DNA of 64,000 nt from Glossina fuscipes. Lineage: Eukaryota > Arthropoda > Insecta > Diptera > Glossinidae. Of the stretch, positions 52,205-62,811 are shown piece by piece. The DNA lies in contig NW_023998464.1 in NCBI RefSeq assembly GCF_014805625.2, positions 3,950,318 through 4,014,317 on the forward strand, in the 5' to 3' direction. A model generated the notes under the pieces. That model ran no database searches. It was not told the origin of the DNA and saw only the letters and a list, made by a program, of their open reading frames with translations. Positions within the stretch are counted from its first letter, which is position 1, and each line of letters begins with the position of its first letter. A program made the translations under genes and the position numbers.

Positions 52205-55172
52205 AATTTATTTATTTATTTATTTATTTCACTTATACAAGAAACTCAACTAAAACAAAATGGCAGTCGAGTTCAATTAACTCTTAAAGCAAATCTTAAA
52301 TTAATTAATATTAAGTACAATAAAACAAATAAGAAGGAAAAAAAAAAGAAAAAAAGCATGTACACAGTTCGCATAGAGCCACGCCCACAACCGGTACAGG
52401 ACCAAATTTCAAGTGAACCCGTAAGCCATCGCAAATATGCATAAGCTTGGCAACCGATAATAGTCAACAACAATTAACTTTCGACTCATAATAACTTTTT
52501 AAGGTTAAAAGTTAGTTCAAGTACGACATAGGTAAATCGCGCGTATTAAGCAATTTTGCTTTAATGGACTTTAAAGAGTCCGTTAATGATAATAAGCGAT
52601 AGACGTCATATAGCTTCTTGCAAACAACTCTGAGCAGGTTAAACACTTCGTAATTATATTTGCATTGACTGAGCTTTATCAAGATAAAGTGCCTAGAGAA
52701 GCGGTTAGGGACATTAAAGCCTATCTCACGAATTAATGCGTGCGAGTCAATTGTACCATTTATTAATTTGATTAAGAAGGAAACCCCAAGAACAAATCTA
52801 CATTTCTCCAGTGACGGTACGGATAACAGAAGCAACCTATTTTCATAGGGTGGAAGAAGGGCAATCGGGTCCTAACCCAAATTCCTAAGGGTAAATAGCA
52901 AGAGTTGCTTTTGAACAGATTCAATTGAATCTACGTAGCACCTGTATGAAGGAGACCACACAACAGAGGCATACTCAAGTATAGGTCTAACCAAAGTAAA
53001 AGTCCATGTAAAGTCTTTAAAGTAACCATGTAAAGTCTTTTCGTATTATAAGGATCATCAAGCTCTTTAGACCACCTCTTTATAAAGCCAAGCGCGGACC
53101 TAGCTTTGCTTAACGAGAGCTCAATATGCAAATTGAAACGTAACCTATAATCAAATAGAACGCCTAAATCTGTGAACGATCGACGTCTTCCAACTTGTGC
53201 GAATCAATGAAATATTAGGTACTGAACGACTTCCTTCTTGAGAAAGAAAGCTTCTTACATTTATTTAGAAATCACTTTGAAAATGATGTGATTGCGATTC
53301 TACGGACAAGTAAGAAAACAGTTTCACATCATCAGCATACATTAAGATTTCGCTGAATTTAATCACGGAGGGCAAATCATTGATGAATAAATTAAATAAA
53401 ATGGGTCCTAAGTGTCTACGTCACGGGGAATTCATCCGAGGTAATGTGGTTAAATAAAAACCCTGAATGATCTATCATGCAGATAGAAGCTTAACCATTC
53501 CACTAAGAAGAAAGGTAAGCCAGAGGCTTGGAGTTTAAATCTAAGAAGTCTATGATTAACCATATCAAACGCTTTGCTAAAGTCAGTGTAAATGACATCA
53601 GTGCGAGAACCACTAGAAAAAGCCTTGAAAACATGAGAAGTAAACTCTAACAGATTGGTAACCGTAGATCTTCCCTTTCGAAAACCATGTTGGAGAGGAG
53701 AAATATACGATTTCATGGAAAAGGCTACATGCTGAGCCACAATTCGCTCGAACAGTTTAGGCAAGGCACTCAACTTGGCAATGCCTCTGTAGTTCTCAAC
53801 AAGTTGCCTACTACCACTTTTGTGAATAGGAATAAGGAAACAAGTCTGCCAACACAAAGGGAAAACACCTGAATTCAATGACTTGTTCAAAATCTTTGAG
53901 ATAACACCACATAGCTCGCCAGCACAAGATAAAAGTACACATGAAGAGATTCAATCAGGTCCAGGCGAGCAATTATATTTTACAGAGCTCAAACCTACAA
54001 AAATGTCATTTTCAAAAATAACAAAGTTAGGAATTGAAATCGAATTAGAAATCGGATTTGGATAGTTTGCTGATAAATCAAAATTGGCTGTCAAAAGTAT
54101 TCCGCAAAGAGATTTGAGGTTTCAAAATCATCCGCGGACTCGGAGCCATTAAAAGACACAAACGACGGATTTATGGAGATTTTTCTTTTGGTATTAACGA
54201 ACTTGAAAAAGTATTTAGAGTTAGCAAACAAGGAGGATTTAACAAACTGAAGGTAACTGCAGTAGTATTGGCGGTTCAGGGAATTAAATTTATGCCTCGC
54301 CACAGAGTAAGAAAGAAGAACCACTTTCAAAAATTTTTTGAAAAACTTGTTTTTCCGATTCTTGTAATACTTAATTGTTTTATTAAACCACGAGGGACAC
54401 TTAGTTCGAGGACGGGACTGCTTGATGGGAACAGCTGCAGAAATAGCTTGATTTAATATATTGTAGAACGACGACAGTAAGCTATCAATGCTTCCCTCTG
54501 AGAAATCGAGCACAAAATGAGAAAGATGTGATTTTAGTATGGAAACATTGATTTTATGGAAATCATAAAGTTGATATGAAAAATTTGAATTTTGAACGTT
54601 ATAGAAGTTCAACGAACCAAGATACTTGTAATGAAAGGAAACACCCAATGCTGGATGATATGGATCCTCAGGTAAACTAAACGGAAGACAACGATTAACG
54701 CAAACCTCAGGAAAATTTGCAAAGCAGAGATCAAGAAATCTCCCATTACAATTAGGGGTACCATTGTGTTGAACTAAATTATTATCAAATAATTCATTGA
54801 AGAACACAACGGCTTTATCAGATGTTGAGGAAGGGATCAAACAGCCAGAACTATCACTGTAAAACCAATTGACTTGAGGCAAATTGAAGTCACCCAACGC
54901 AAGGACTATATCGGTAGGTTAAGATTGCTTGGCCACTTCACAAATGAGGGCGGCCTGCTTCATATATACAAAGATATCCGAATTTGGGAGAATATAGGAG
55001 CAGGTCACATATAAGTGTTTATTAGGAAATTTCACTTGAACGGCATTTAATTCAACGTCGGGAATAGTTGGAATTTCAAGTGAATAGGAGGGAACTGCCG
55101 AAGAAATGGCAATTAAAACACCACCACCATTTCTGAAAACTGGACCCGAATTATGGAAAAATTCCGACGAAT
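52205..55172 (-). mobile_element. CR1-clade LINE, copy B, 5'-truncated and decayed
   Basis: Same family as copy A: its 3' end carries a clean (ATTT)n run (about 52206-52229), then a 3' UTR, the RT thumb, a palm with YADD near 53330-53345, RT fingers, linker and endonuclease. Similarity to copy A stops near 55172 (after TTCCGACGAAT) inside the endonuclease, so ORF1 and the N-terminal endonuclease are missing, which is typical 5' truncation. It carries a nonsense change near 54916-54918, small deletions (around 53270, 53165 and 53415), a local duplication at about 52990-53045, plus the same frameshift and TGA as copy A (TGA at 53951-53953). Confidence 0.85.
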
Positions 55173-55269
55173 AATGACCACCAATAAACATGTATAATTT
55201 GATAGATAAATTTTGTATCACCTTACGAAACTCGAATACCGATTTTTCACGCAAACAGAATCAAATATA

Positions 55270-55460
55270 CCTAAACTTGGTAGTTTATGCTACGATGTAG
55301 GCGTGTCCTTTGGTCCATTTGAACCATTTTCATTGCCAACCTGCGAACGACGGAACTTTTGCTACAGAAATTACAAAAAAGACTGGCGGACGGAAACGTT
55401 GGTTATAATCGTCTGTAAAGCTTCTTTCTGGGTGCTGCATAACTCCACTCTTTAGTGGTG
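55270..55460 (-). repeat. Dispersed repeat family R2, copy 6, abutting CR1 copy B
   Basis: The minus strand reads AGCACCCAGAAAGAAGCTTTACAG, CGTTTCCGTCCGCCAG, CGTTCGCAGGTTGGCAATG, AAAGGACACGCCTACATCG, the same order as the copy at 43115. It starts about 100 bases past the 5' truncation point of CR1 copy B. Confidence 0.5.
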
Positions 55461-56434
55461 CGAATAGAACTCGCTTTTCTTTCATTAGTCAGAAACTGCA
55501 ACAATAACAAGTTGCACGATCCTGGGCTTGTAAGACATACAAAATCGGCCGCGACTACTCGATGTAATGAAGCATTAATTTCTTCCTTCATTTTCTTCAA
55601 GATTTATTTTAAAATAACGGTAGTGAGTTGGAATATTCGGCCGTAACTAAATATAATTTTGTCTCGTGTTAGTTATTATTATTGTTATTAATACTGTTGA
55701 CTTGATTCGTTTTCTTATTCCTGCACTCGTTCCTGCAATTATGATAGTTATTGAACTATTTTAATCGCCATATTTGTTGTTAGCTGAATTTATTCTACTG
55801 TTGTTGTCGATGTAGAGGGTGTTTTATTTGTTGTTAGGGTTATTATTTTAGTATTGGTGATATTGGGGTTTATGTTCTAGCACTTGGGGTTGATATGTTT
55901 TTTCTTGTTGCATTTTTTTGTAAGATAAAAGCAAGTAGAAACATTACAGTGAAGCAAAGTCGATCCTTAGTTACTCGATATCACTTCGCCTAGTTAAGGT
56001 GTTCACTCGTTTTAGTAATAATATACCAATAATTGGGTATTATTTTCATGCAAATATAAGCTTTTTATGAAAGCTCGCATATTGGAGGATGCCCGAGACA
56101 TCACATGACGCGATCCAAATTTTGCAAACCTTTCAAGAAAATGGAAATTAGAATTTTCCTGCAATAAAAGAGTTTGCTTATCAGGATTACCTCTATATAT
56201 GCTCTTGTCTAAATAATGTACCTTCGTAATCAAAATTTCGTACTGATCATTTTTACCCAAAAATATCACTGTTGATCAATCTTCATCATACGATATTAAA
56301 AATTAAACCGTTTTCTAAAGAGCTTAGTCAGGAGAAGTCTTATATGGGGTGAGTTTCACGGAATAGATCTGTATCGCTCAAATTTTCATCATATTGGGAA
56401 GTTGGTACTTTTTTCACTTAAAAAGGGCATTTAT

Positions 56435-56725
56435 TGAGAAAATTAAAATATTTGTCATGGTTTTCTACAACTTTTTCCCGGCTTTCTGGCAACTTGTCGA
56501 AACCGTGTCGAGAGAACGATACTGATTTGGTAGCGATCCACCTACTGACCTACTCACCTAGTCGCACTTCGTCAACTTTGCGGGCCCGCATGTCAGTAAA
56601 GCCATGCTACACCGATCTCAACAGGTGGTAATCAGGAGGCTCCACGCCTGGTGAGTACGCTGGGTGTGGCAGAACTTCCCATTCGAACTGCAAAAATGTA
56701 TACTGGACAACTCTTGCAACAAGTA
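56435..56725 (-). mobile_element. Mariner-family transposon remnant, C-terminal end of transposase
   Basis: The minus strand reads VARVVQ.., then EWEVLPHPAYSPGVEPPDYHLLRS, then a tail with WIATK, HGFDKLPESREKVVE and KYF. These are the last catalytic block of mariner transposases (the final Asp is within PPDYHLL) and the C-terminal helix. There are two in-frame stops, and the part upstream of VARVV is frame-broken. The style is mauritiana-like and differs from the intron 3 remnant, so it is an independent insertion. No inverted repeats were located. Confidence 0.72.
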
Positions 56726-58514
56726 GTCAAAAAAACGCCTTTTTAGTCAATTCGAGTCGCCATTTTTAAACAGTCGAACCCAAAACCGACGATTGCCCTA
56801 TGATGGAGCAGCATCACCATAAACCTATGAACGTTTTTTAGGGACTTCGGCAGCAGATTTTTTCAAATAAAAAATAAGATAATAAATTTGGAAGAAGAAG
56901 AATTTTGAGCGCTCCATAATTAGCGTCGTCGTGCGCTGACTAAATCAATAATATAAAACGGAAAACTTTTATTTCATGTAGAGAAAAGCCATAATCATCG
57001 GCTTTAATTGCTATGTACCCTCGTATTTCCCATTTATTTATAATTTTTACCTGGAGAAGCCGCTGGCCAATATTTTTACAAATTTCTAATAAAACATTCA
57101 CAATTAGACTTTTTTGGCATATAAGGGTTTAAATTTTTTGAGAGACTTTATATGCCTTGGTATCCAAAAAATATACGTACGTAGTCTAAGTGCGTTAAAG
57201 TTAATTTCTTTGTAAACTGAACCTATTTTGGCCGTGAAATATTGAGAATAAGAGCTTTTTAGCTTCATAGGAACGGAAATGTATGAACGGGTTCAAAAAT
57301 TGCCACAGTCGACCCAAATTTAGAATGTGAAAGTATCGAAATATTACTCAGCGAGTTTTCTCGAGAAGTTTTAAAAATTAGTACTCCTTCCCGTACAAAA
57401 ACTTTTCAAAATAAGGCATTATATGACGCGAGATGGAAAAGGTGGCTTCATCCGCACCATTTTCACCAGCGTCCGCCCTATGGCCACAACACGTCAGTAT
57501 ACCAAGTTTCATTTAAAAAAGCTCATAAACTGCGATTTATACGTTGGATGCCAAAATACGTGAACAGACATTAGAGGGATAGATAAACAGGCGAGCTCAG
57601 ATCGCTTCACTATGTGCATCGATCGGCGCAATAAAAGACGGGTCTTATGTTAAATTCTTCTAAATGTTTTATAACTGATGATGTCTCTGAATTCACTACA
57701 ATTTACAATACATAATCGATACGCCTGTTATCTTTATGCTGCGAGTTCTTTTTGTGGCTATTGGTTTTGGCATGATAAACTAAACAGAAAATTTTAATAA
57801 AGAGCAAAAAAATCACCATGAAAACTTGTAGCTACTTTTAGTGAGCTACAAAAGCGACGAATACAAAATGACTTCAAAATTATTATTAACTTTTTTTAAA
57901 TTGCTCGATGTGCAACGAAAAAAAGAAGCCAGAAGAGCTCTGGAAACTGAAGCTATTTGCCGTAGCGCTTTTTTCAGAAATTCAAACTTGTAAATCGATT
58001 CTTCCTGCATTTACAACCCTTAGTAGTTCTGTATATGTCCGACAGGTGTCACATTATCCGAGTTCACACATAGCCCTAGAGGCGAACACGAACTTGAGTT
58101 GATCATTCTGTTATACTCAAAAAACTCTTGATGCAACAAGCGGCCGAATAGATAACCAAGCATTTCCTTTAAGGTGAACGGCAAAAAGATGCAAAAAGTG
58201 TATAGTTCCTACTCTCATGACCTATTATTTTATGAGATGGTTGTTTTTATGAATTTGCTAAGATTTTGGTGATAGTAACTGTTCAAATGGCTACATATAT
58301 CACAGAACCACATTTGTGGTCGCCTTTAAGCTTTGCACCTTTTGTCGGCAACAAGGCGGCTCGCTTGTAAGATGGCAAATTTCGATTCGCATTTACTGGA
58401 TCCATTGTTGATAATTAATTACGGTTATTGCTTTATGTCAACCTATATTAATGCTTCTTGTCTTGTGGCTTTTATTAAACGATTATTGTTAGATTATCAG
58501 CAGTAATAACGGAC

Positions 58515-58715
58515 TCTTTGCAGGTTCGAATCTGAGTGCGGTAGAGATTACTTTCATCGTAACTACGTATGGTTATCAGACAGTGAAAGCATAGCACTTA
58601 CCTTTCAAGCATCTGCACTTACTAGACGCCGACCAATCCTCCAGCTCATCCTTTCTCCCCATTTCTTTATAATCGCCATTGTTGCACCTACACGGAACAT
58701 CCTCTGATCGGTCAT
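58515..58715 (+). repeat. Dispersed repeat family R1, copy 7, with tRNA-like box B
   Basis: Begins GCAGGTTCGAATCTGAG, a good RNA polymerase III box B. It then runs GGTAGAGATTACTTTCATCGTAA, CAGTGAAAGCATAGCACTTACC, a pyrimidine block, and ACATCCTCTGATCGGTCATATT, in the same order as the other copies. No convincing box A was found upstream. Confidence 0.55.
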
Positions 58716-59917
58716 ATTAAAAGAAAAAAAATCCTGTATGCAGCGTCGTCTTGCTTATAACTTTAAGAGGAATTATAACCTTAAACACTCTCACATAATA
58801 CCTTAGATTGTTTTTCGCACTGTAACCTTTTGCTAGATGACAAAATTTTCGCAAAATTGTAGATTTTAACATAGTTCCTAAGGCTTTGCAGTCCTTAGAA
58901 CGTGGCATTTATGTTAAGCATCTTGTATAACATACGAGGGTAAATTTCCATGTGAGAGTTTGTATATATATGCATTCTTGTCACTTTGATTTTTCGCGTT
59001 TTGAACTGCGACATCTGCTATGTGATGAACAAAAAAGTTCCAGTTCTTAATAAGTTTTTTAATGAATTTAAATTTAATTAAGTAATAAAAGCCATATATG
59101 AACATAAACGTAAACATATAAAAAGCGCAGCAAGATCAAGTTAATTCATTAGAAATGTTTTTCCCCTTTCCTTTTAATGTGTATATGTATGGTATGAATG
59201 TGATTATATGTTTTAAAGATTTTTAAGCAATGACCCATTAAATGGAGTAATACGATATCTTTTAGTATATATCCTGTATTCCCAAATCGCTAACACCATT
59301 ATCGTCATCAACTGACTCATATTGTTGACAAAAAATAAACATATTCTTGCAGTAGCCATACAAACAGTGACTGTATTAGCAGCAGCGTAGTAGTAGTAGT
59401 CATAGTGGCAGTTATGGTAACGTTGAATGTGACAAGTTAGCATTAACATTAAATTAAGATTTAAATTCCTTAAATAAACAATACAAAGCGAATCATCTGC
59501 GGCGGCGGCAGCAAAGGGAAGACAAAAACAGACGGAGACTGAAGTAGAATATTAAAAAATTAAAGCATAACAAAGCAGATCAGAAGGAAATAACAGAAGC
59601 ATTTTACAATGCACTTAATCCCACAATTTGTTACACCTCCTGCCACAGTCGTTGCTGCTGCGCCCGAACTATTGCTACGAATATAGCTTACACAACGTCT
59701 ATGAGAATTTAACTTGAAAACTCCTTTACACACAAATATTATTTGTTTTTATTTATTTTCTTCTTTCTATTTTTTGTTGTTTGTTTGCTTTGTTTACGAT
59801 GATGACGACGATGATGATGATGCCTGCTGATACATCTGTGCTTGTCTGCTTTATATTTACTCCAATGTGTTGGTTGTATATGCTGTTGCTGTTGCTGCTA
59901 TTAAAAATGTTGCACAG

Positions 59918-60037
59918 TTCCGCCATCCATCAAAGCCGTAAATCAGTTGGTGGCAGCCCCAGTCGAGCGAGAGGTAACGTTAGAATGCATTGTGGAGGTT
60001 TATCCAAAACCATTAAATGGCTGGTATCGCAACGAGG
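59918..60037 (+). CDS. DIP-family gene, coding exon 6: first half of Ig3
   Basis: Starts after the acceptor TTGCACAG and encodes residues 245-284 plus one base. NQLVAAPVEREVTLECIVE is the A-B region with Cys268, and YPKPLNGWYRNE carries the core Trp280. NQLV-x-A-P is typical of the start of Ig3 in DIPs. The donor is GTAAGT, phase 1, giving a Gly codon with exon 7. Confidence 0.94.
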
Positions 60038-60501
60038 GTAAGTCATCTATGTGTTGTGTACGTACGTAAAGCTTCAATTCAAGCAAACAGACAGATAAAC
60101 AGTATAAAGAACATGTGCACAACGAAAAGAGAGTCAGACAGATATACAGAAAGGCAGACAGACGAAAAGACGCAAAGATATAGCGACAAAACATTGACAT
60201 ATTTTATATTAAAAATTTTCGCTTCTTGAAGAATTTTTGCGAAGAAAAGATTTTATGGCAAATGGCAAATTTTTCTTTTTTTTGCGTTTGTTTATAAATT
60301 TACGTTCATATCTATATTTAGCGTGCAAAACTATCTATGTATATCTCTGTGTTTCTATATGTTTTACTATCCCATTTTGCCGCCATTATTTTCATGACAT
60401 TCAAACATAAAACTAAATTAAAATTTATATAAACAAAAAAAAAAAAAAAAAAAAACAAATATTGCAACAAAATTGTACGACGACAATGACAACGTGAGCA
60501 G
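60038..60501 (+). other. Intron 6 of the DIP-family gene (464 bp)
   Basis: Donor GTAAGT, acceptor GAGCAG. It contains a pure A run of about 21 bases near 60434-60454, placed before the acceptor where a pyrimidine tract would be expected. Phase 1. Confidence 0.85.
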
Positions 60502-60675
60502 GAAACCTAAAACTGCACAACAGCAACAAGTACAACATATCGGAGGGCATGATTAACATGTACACTTGGCATCTTAATCTGACGATACGTCATATCATGA
60601 AGTCTGATTTTGGCGCTTACAGCTGCTCCAGCGTAAACGCTTTAGGCAAAAGTGAGGCCCGCATTCGTTTGCAAG
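60502..60675 (+). CDS. DIP-family gene, coding exon 7: second half of Ig3
   Basis: Encodes residues 285-342 plus one base. It includes sequons at Asn296 and Asn310, the strand YTWHLNLTIRHI and the signature KSDFGAYSCSSVNALGKSE with Cys326. The acceptor is GTGAGCAG, with a poor polypyrimidine tract because the preceding bases are purine/AC-rich, but both the phase and the protein join are right. The donor is GTACGT, phase 1. Confidence 0.93.
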
Positions 60676-62460
60676 GTACGTATAGCAAATGTGCATATAT
60701 GAAAGTATATTTTTCGTACAAACACACACACTTATAAATATATTGCAATATCTAAGACTCGCTTAAATAAATATTGAACCTCAATAAAGCACGACACTAA
60801 ACTTTAGATACAAGTAAGCGCATTTAGTTGGAATTTTCAAAGGCAAAAAGGAAGAGAAAAAGAAAATGGTTATACATAGGTGTATATGTGTGTGTGCCGT
60901 GTATTTGCCAGTGATCAGACACTATAAATCAAGTAGCATTTTGTAAAGTCAGCGCAGCGCACTCTATACATATGTGTATATATTTGCGTTTTGCTCTCTG
61001 TATTCAGCTTGAATTATTATTATTTTCCCAATTTTTTTTTCATCGCTTTCTGCCTTTGTTATTCATTGACTACATTTATTGGGAATCGTAAGCATTCAAT
61101 AAAGGCGTTTTATCGTTACCGAGCAGATGTAGTAAGATTTTACGTATGAGTTGTGCGAGATGCAGGGACACACAAGCAATCAGTCAGTCACAATATGCCA
61201 AGTCGTGTAGAGCGGCACGAAAACTACTTTCCAACTAAAGGACAATAAGCTCGGCAATCGCAGTAATCACTAAAAAAATGTGACGTCTTCGTTTTCTCTT
61301 TCGTTTTGCCAAAGACCGTCTGTCACGCAAACAATAAATGTAAGAATGAATGGTTGAAATACTCGGTTGGGACAATAAACGAATACAAGCTCAAAAATGT
61401 TTTCTTGAAATTGCAAAAATTAAAGTTCATACGTAAGTGAAAGAAGGAAATGAGAGAAAAACATTAAAGCTTCAGGTTAGGATTTAATTTCAAAACAGAA
61501 ACATTTTGCTAAAAATGTTCAGGGCGAAAATGTTCCAATCATATTACAATTGGTGGACCTATGTTCAGAGTTAAGCATTACATTCAATTCTAACGAGAAA
61601 AAAATTTTACATTTGTTTGAATGCAACCTCCGAAAGGTTCCTCCTTCACATCTTTAAATCACGGTCAATTCATATTGGATTCAATTAATATTTGTTTTTA
61701 TTGATTCCTAGCAATTCGTTAAAGCATCATTTAAAACTATTTCAGTTAATTTTCAGTTAACAAGTTCAAAATACATTAAACCCTGCGAGATTATTTTTGG
61801 GCTTTTCGCATTTAATCTCATGTCGGGTAGCTTTTAAAGCTTATTGGCTTAACTTTTGCAAATCCATTGGCGAGGAAAAGTTAATCAAGCAGACGCAAAT
61901 CCTTAAATTTTCCGCATAATTTGATAAGACTTTAAGAAGAAAAATTATTTGTTTTATTTTAATAAGAACGGCACGACGACAACGAAATTTCTGGTTGCGC
62001 ACTCACTAATCATATTTCATTTGACAATTTTGAAAATGTTTTAAAAAGAAAGCATTTCTCTTGCATTCAAACTCAGACCAGATTTTTACCAAAAAATAAA
62101 TTGGAAAAATTCGTTCAATCATCGTATTTGTTGACATTTCAAATGAACTGCAATCGAGCAGCATTGATTTATTGGGCAGCGCCGTAGCACTTCACCCTTC
62201 CATCACTTGCAAATAGCTGCTTTAGCACCAAAAATAATGATGTTGATAACATTATGGCTAGTGTTGATGGCTGTTGTGTGCGAGTGCGACTGCAAGTTAG
62301 AATCCAGATTTACCCACATACCATATGTTGGCATACAAGCACAGATACACATGCATGCACATTTGTGATTATGTTTACGGTCTTTGTAACATGTAGTGGA
62401 AAATATGAAATTTTCTAATCGAATCCATTAAATTGTAGTAATTGGTTCAATTTGTTGCAG
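60676..62460 (+). other. Intron 7 of the DIP-family gene
   Basis: Donor GTACGT, acceptor TTTGTTGCAG, phase 1. AT-rich, with nothing coding seen. Confidence 0.85.
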
Positions 62461-62811
62461 AGCTACGTTTGCCGCCAAAACCGACGACTACACCGACGCC
62501 ATACGTACACACCACAGCAACACCACGCCGCAAACCTCCATTAAATATGAATAAAGATCTCAATGAGGTTGTGCGAGCTAAGGGGACACATTTCAGCAGC
62601 AACACATTAAAGGAAAATGAAATTTCTAATGGCATCGTAAGCAGCAGCAACAGTGGAAATAGTAATAGCAACAGTGGCCGCAGTAGCAGTAGTGCCAGTG
62701 GTAGTAATGTTTATAGTAGCAATAGAGAAAGTAGCACAAACGGAGTTGGCGTTGGCGTCTCGGGACCAAATAACATCAATGCGGCAAATGGTTTGATTAA
62801 CGGAGCGGAAG
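62461..62811 (+). CDS. DIP-family gene, coding exon 8: stalk after Ig3, Thr/Pro and Ser/Asn-rich
   Basis: Starts after TTTGTTGCAG, completes a Glu codon and encodes residues 343-459. It opens with ELRLPPKPTTTPTP, then a basic stretch (RRKPP), and continues as a Ser/Asn/Gly-rich region built from AGC/AGT/AAC codons (about residues 405-435). This is a flexible, probably O-glycosylated membrane-proximal stalk. It ends GAA G before the donor GTAAGT at 62812 (phase 1). Without splicing the frame would run to a stop at 62943-62945. The following exon, expected to hold the GPI-attachment signal, is beyond 64000. Confidence 0.88.
62640..62735 (+). repeat. Coding trinucleotide-like AGC/AGT/AAC repeat in exon 8
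   Basis: Imperfect AGC, AGT and AAC codon run encoding a Ser/Asn stretch in the stalk of the DIP-family protein. Likely to vary in length between individuals or species. Confidence 0.75.

Larger units (their letters stand above)
39831..59917 (+). other. Intron 5 of the DIP-family gene, about 20 kb, loaded with mobile elements
   Basis: Bounded by GTAAGT and TTGCACAG, phase 1 on both sides (the Phe codon between Ig2 and Ig3). It contains two antisense CR1-type LINE copies, an antisense mariner remnant and several R1/R2 repeat copies. The stretches outside these (for example 44500-46150, 50830-52200, 57650-58500 and 58750-59900) show no gene that I can support. Confidence 0.85.
25382..62811 (+). 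other. DIP-family three-Ig neuronal surface receptor gene (lachesin/neurotrimin-like), 3' end outside window
   Basis: This is the span of a host gene assembled from eight coding exons that join in frame into 459 codons plus one base. The predicted protein has a hydrophobic signal peptide (about residues 4-32), Ig1 (about 45-143; Cys64-Cys125, Trp76), Ig2 (about 146-244; Cys170-Cys225, Trp182), Ig3 (about 246-342; Cys268-Cys326, Trp280) and a Thr/Pro plus Ser/Asn-rich tail. N-glycosylation sequons are visible at residues 51, 158, 296 and 310. The motifs VNTDPMKSQ, VVVPPDI and YLCIASNGIPPSVSKR are hallmarks of insect DIP proteins. By family knowledge these are extracellular, mostly GPI-anchored receptors that bind Dpr proteins through Ig1 and take part in synaptic partner choice; vertebrate IgLONs are relatives. 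The GPI signal is not in the window and should sit in one or more exons beyond 64000. The family call is firm. The exact paralogue is not, so no symbol is given. Confidence 0.93.

Noticed and set aside
46157..55172. Single duplicated genomic segment containing both LINE copies
   Set aside because: The flanks differ, each copy has its own ATTT-type 3' end, and copy B is truncated at a different 5' point, so separate insertions fit better.
58515..58545. tRNA gene suggested by GGTTCGAATC
   Set aside because: No box A at the right distance and no acceptor stem or cloverleaf. Better explained as the box B of repeat R1.
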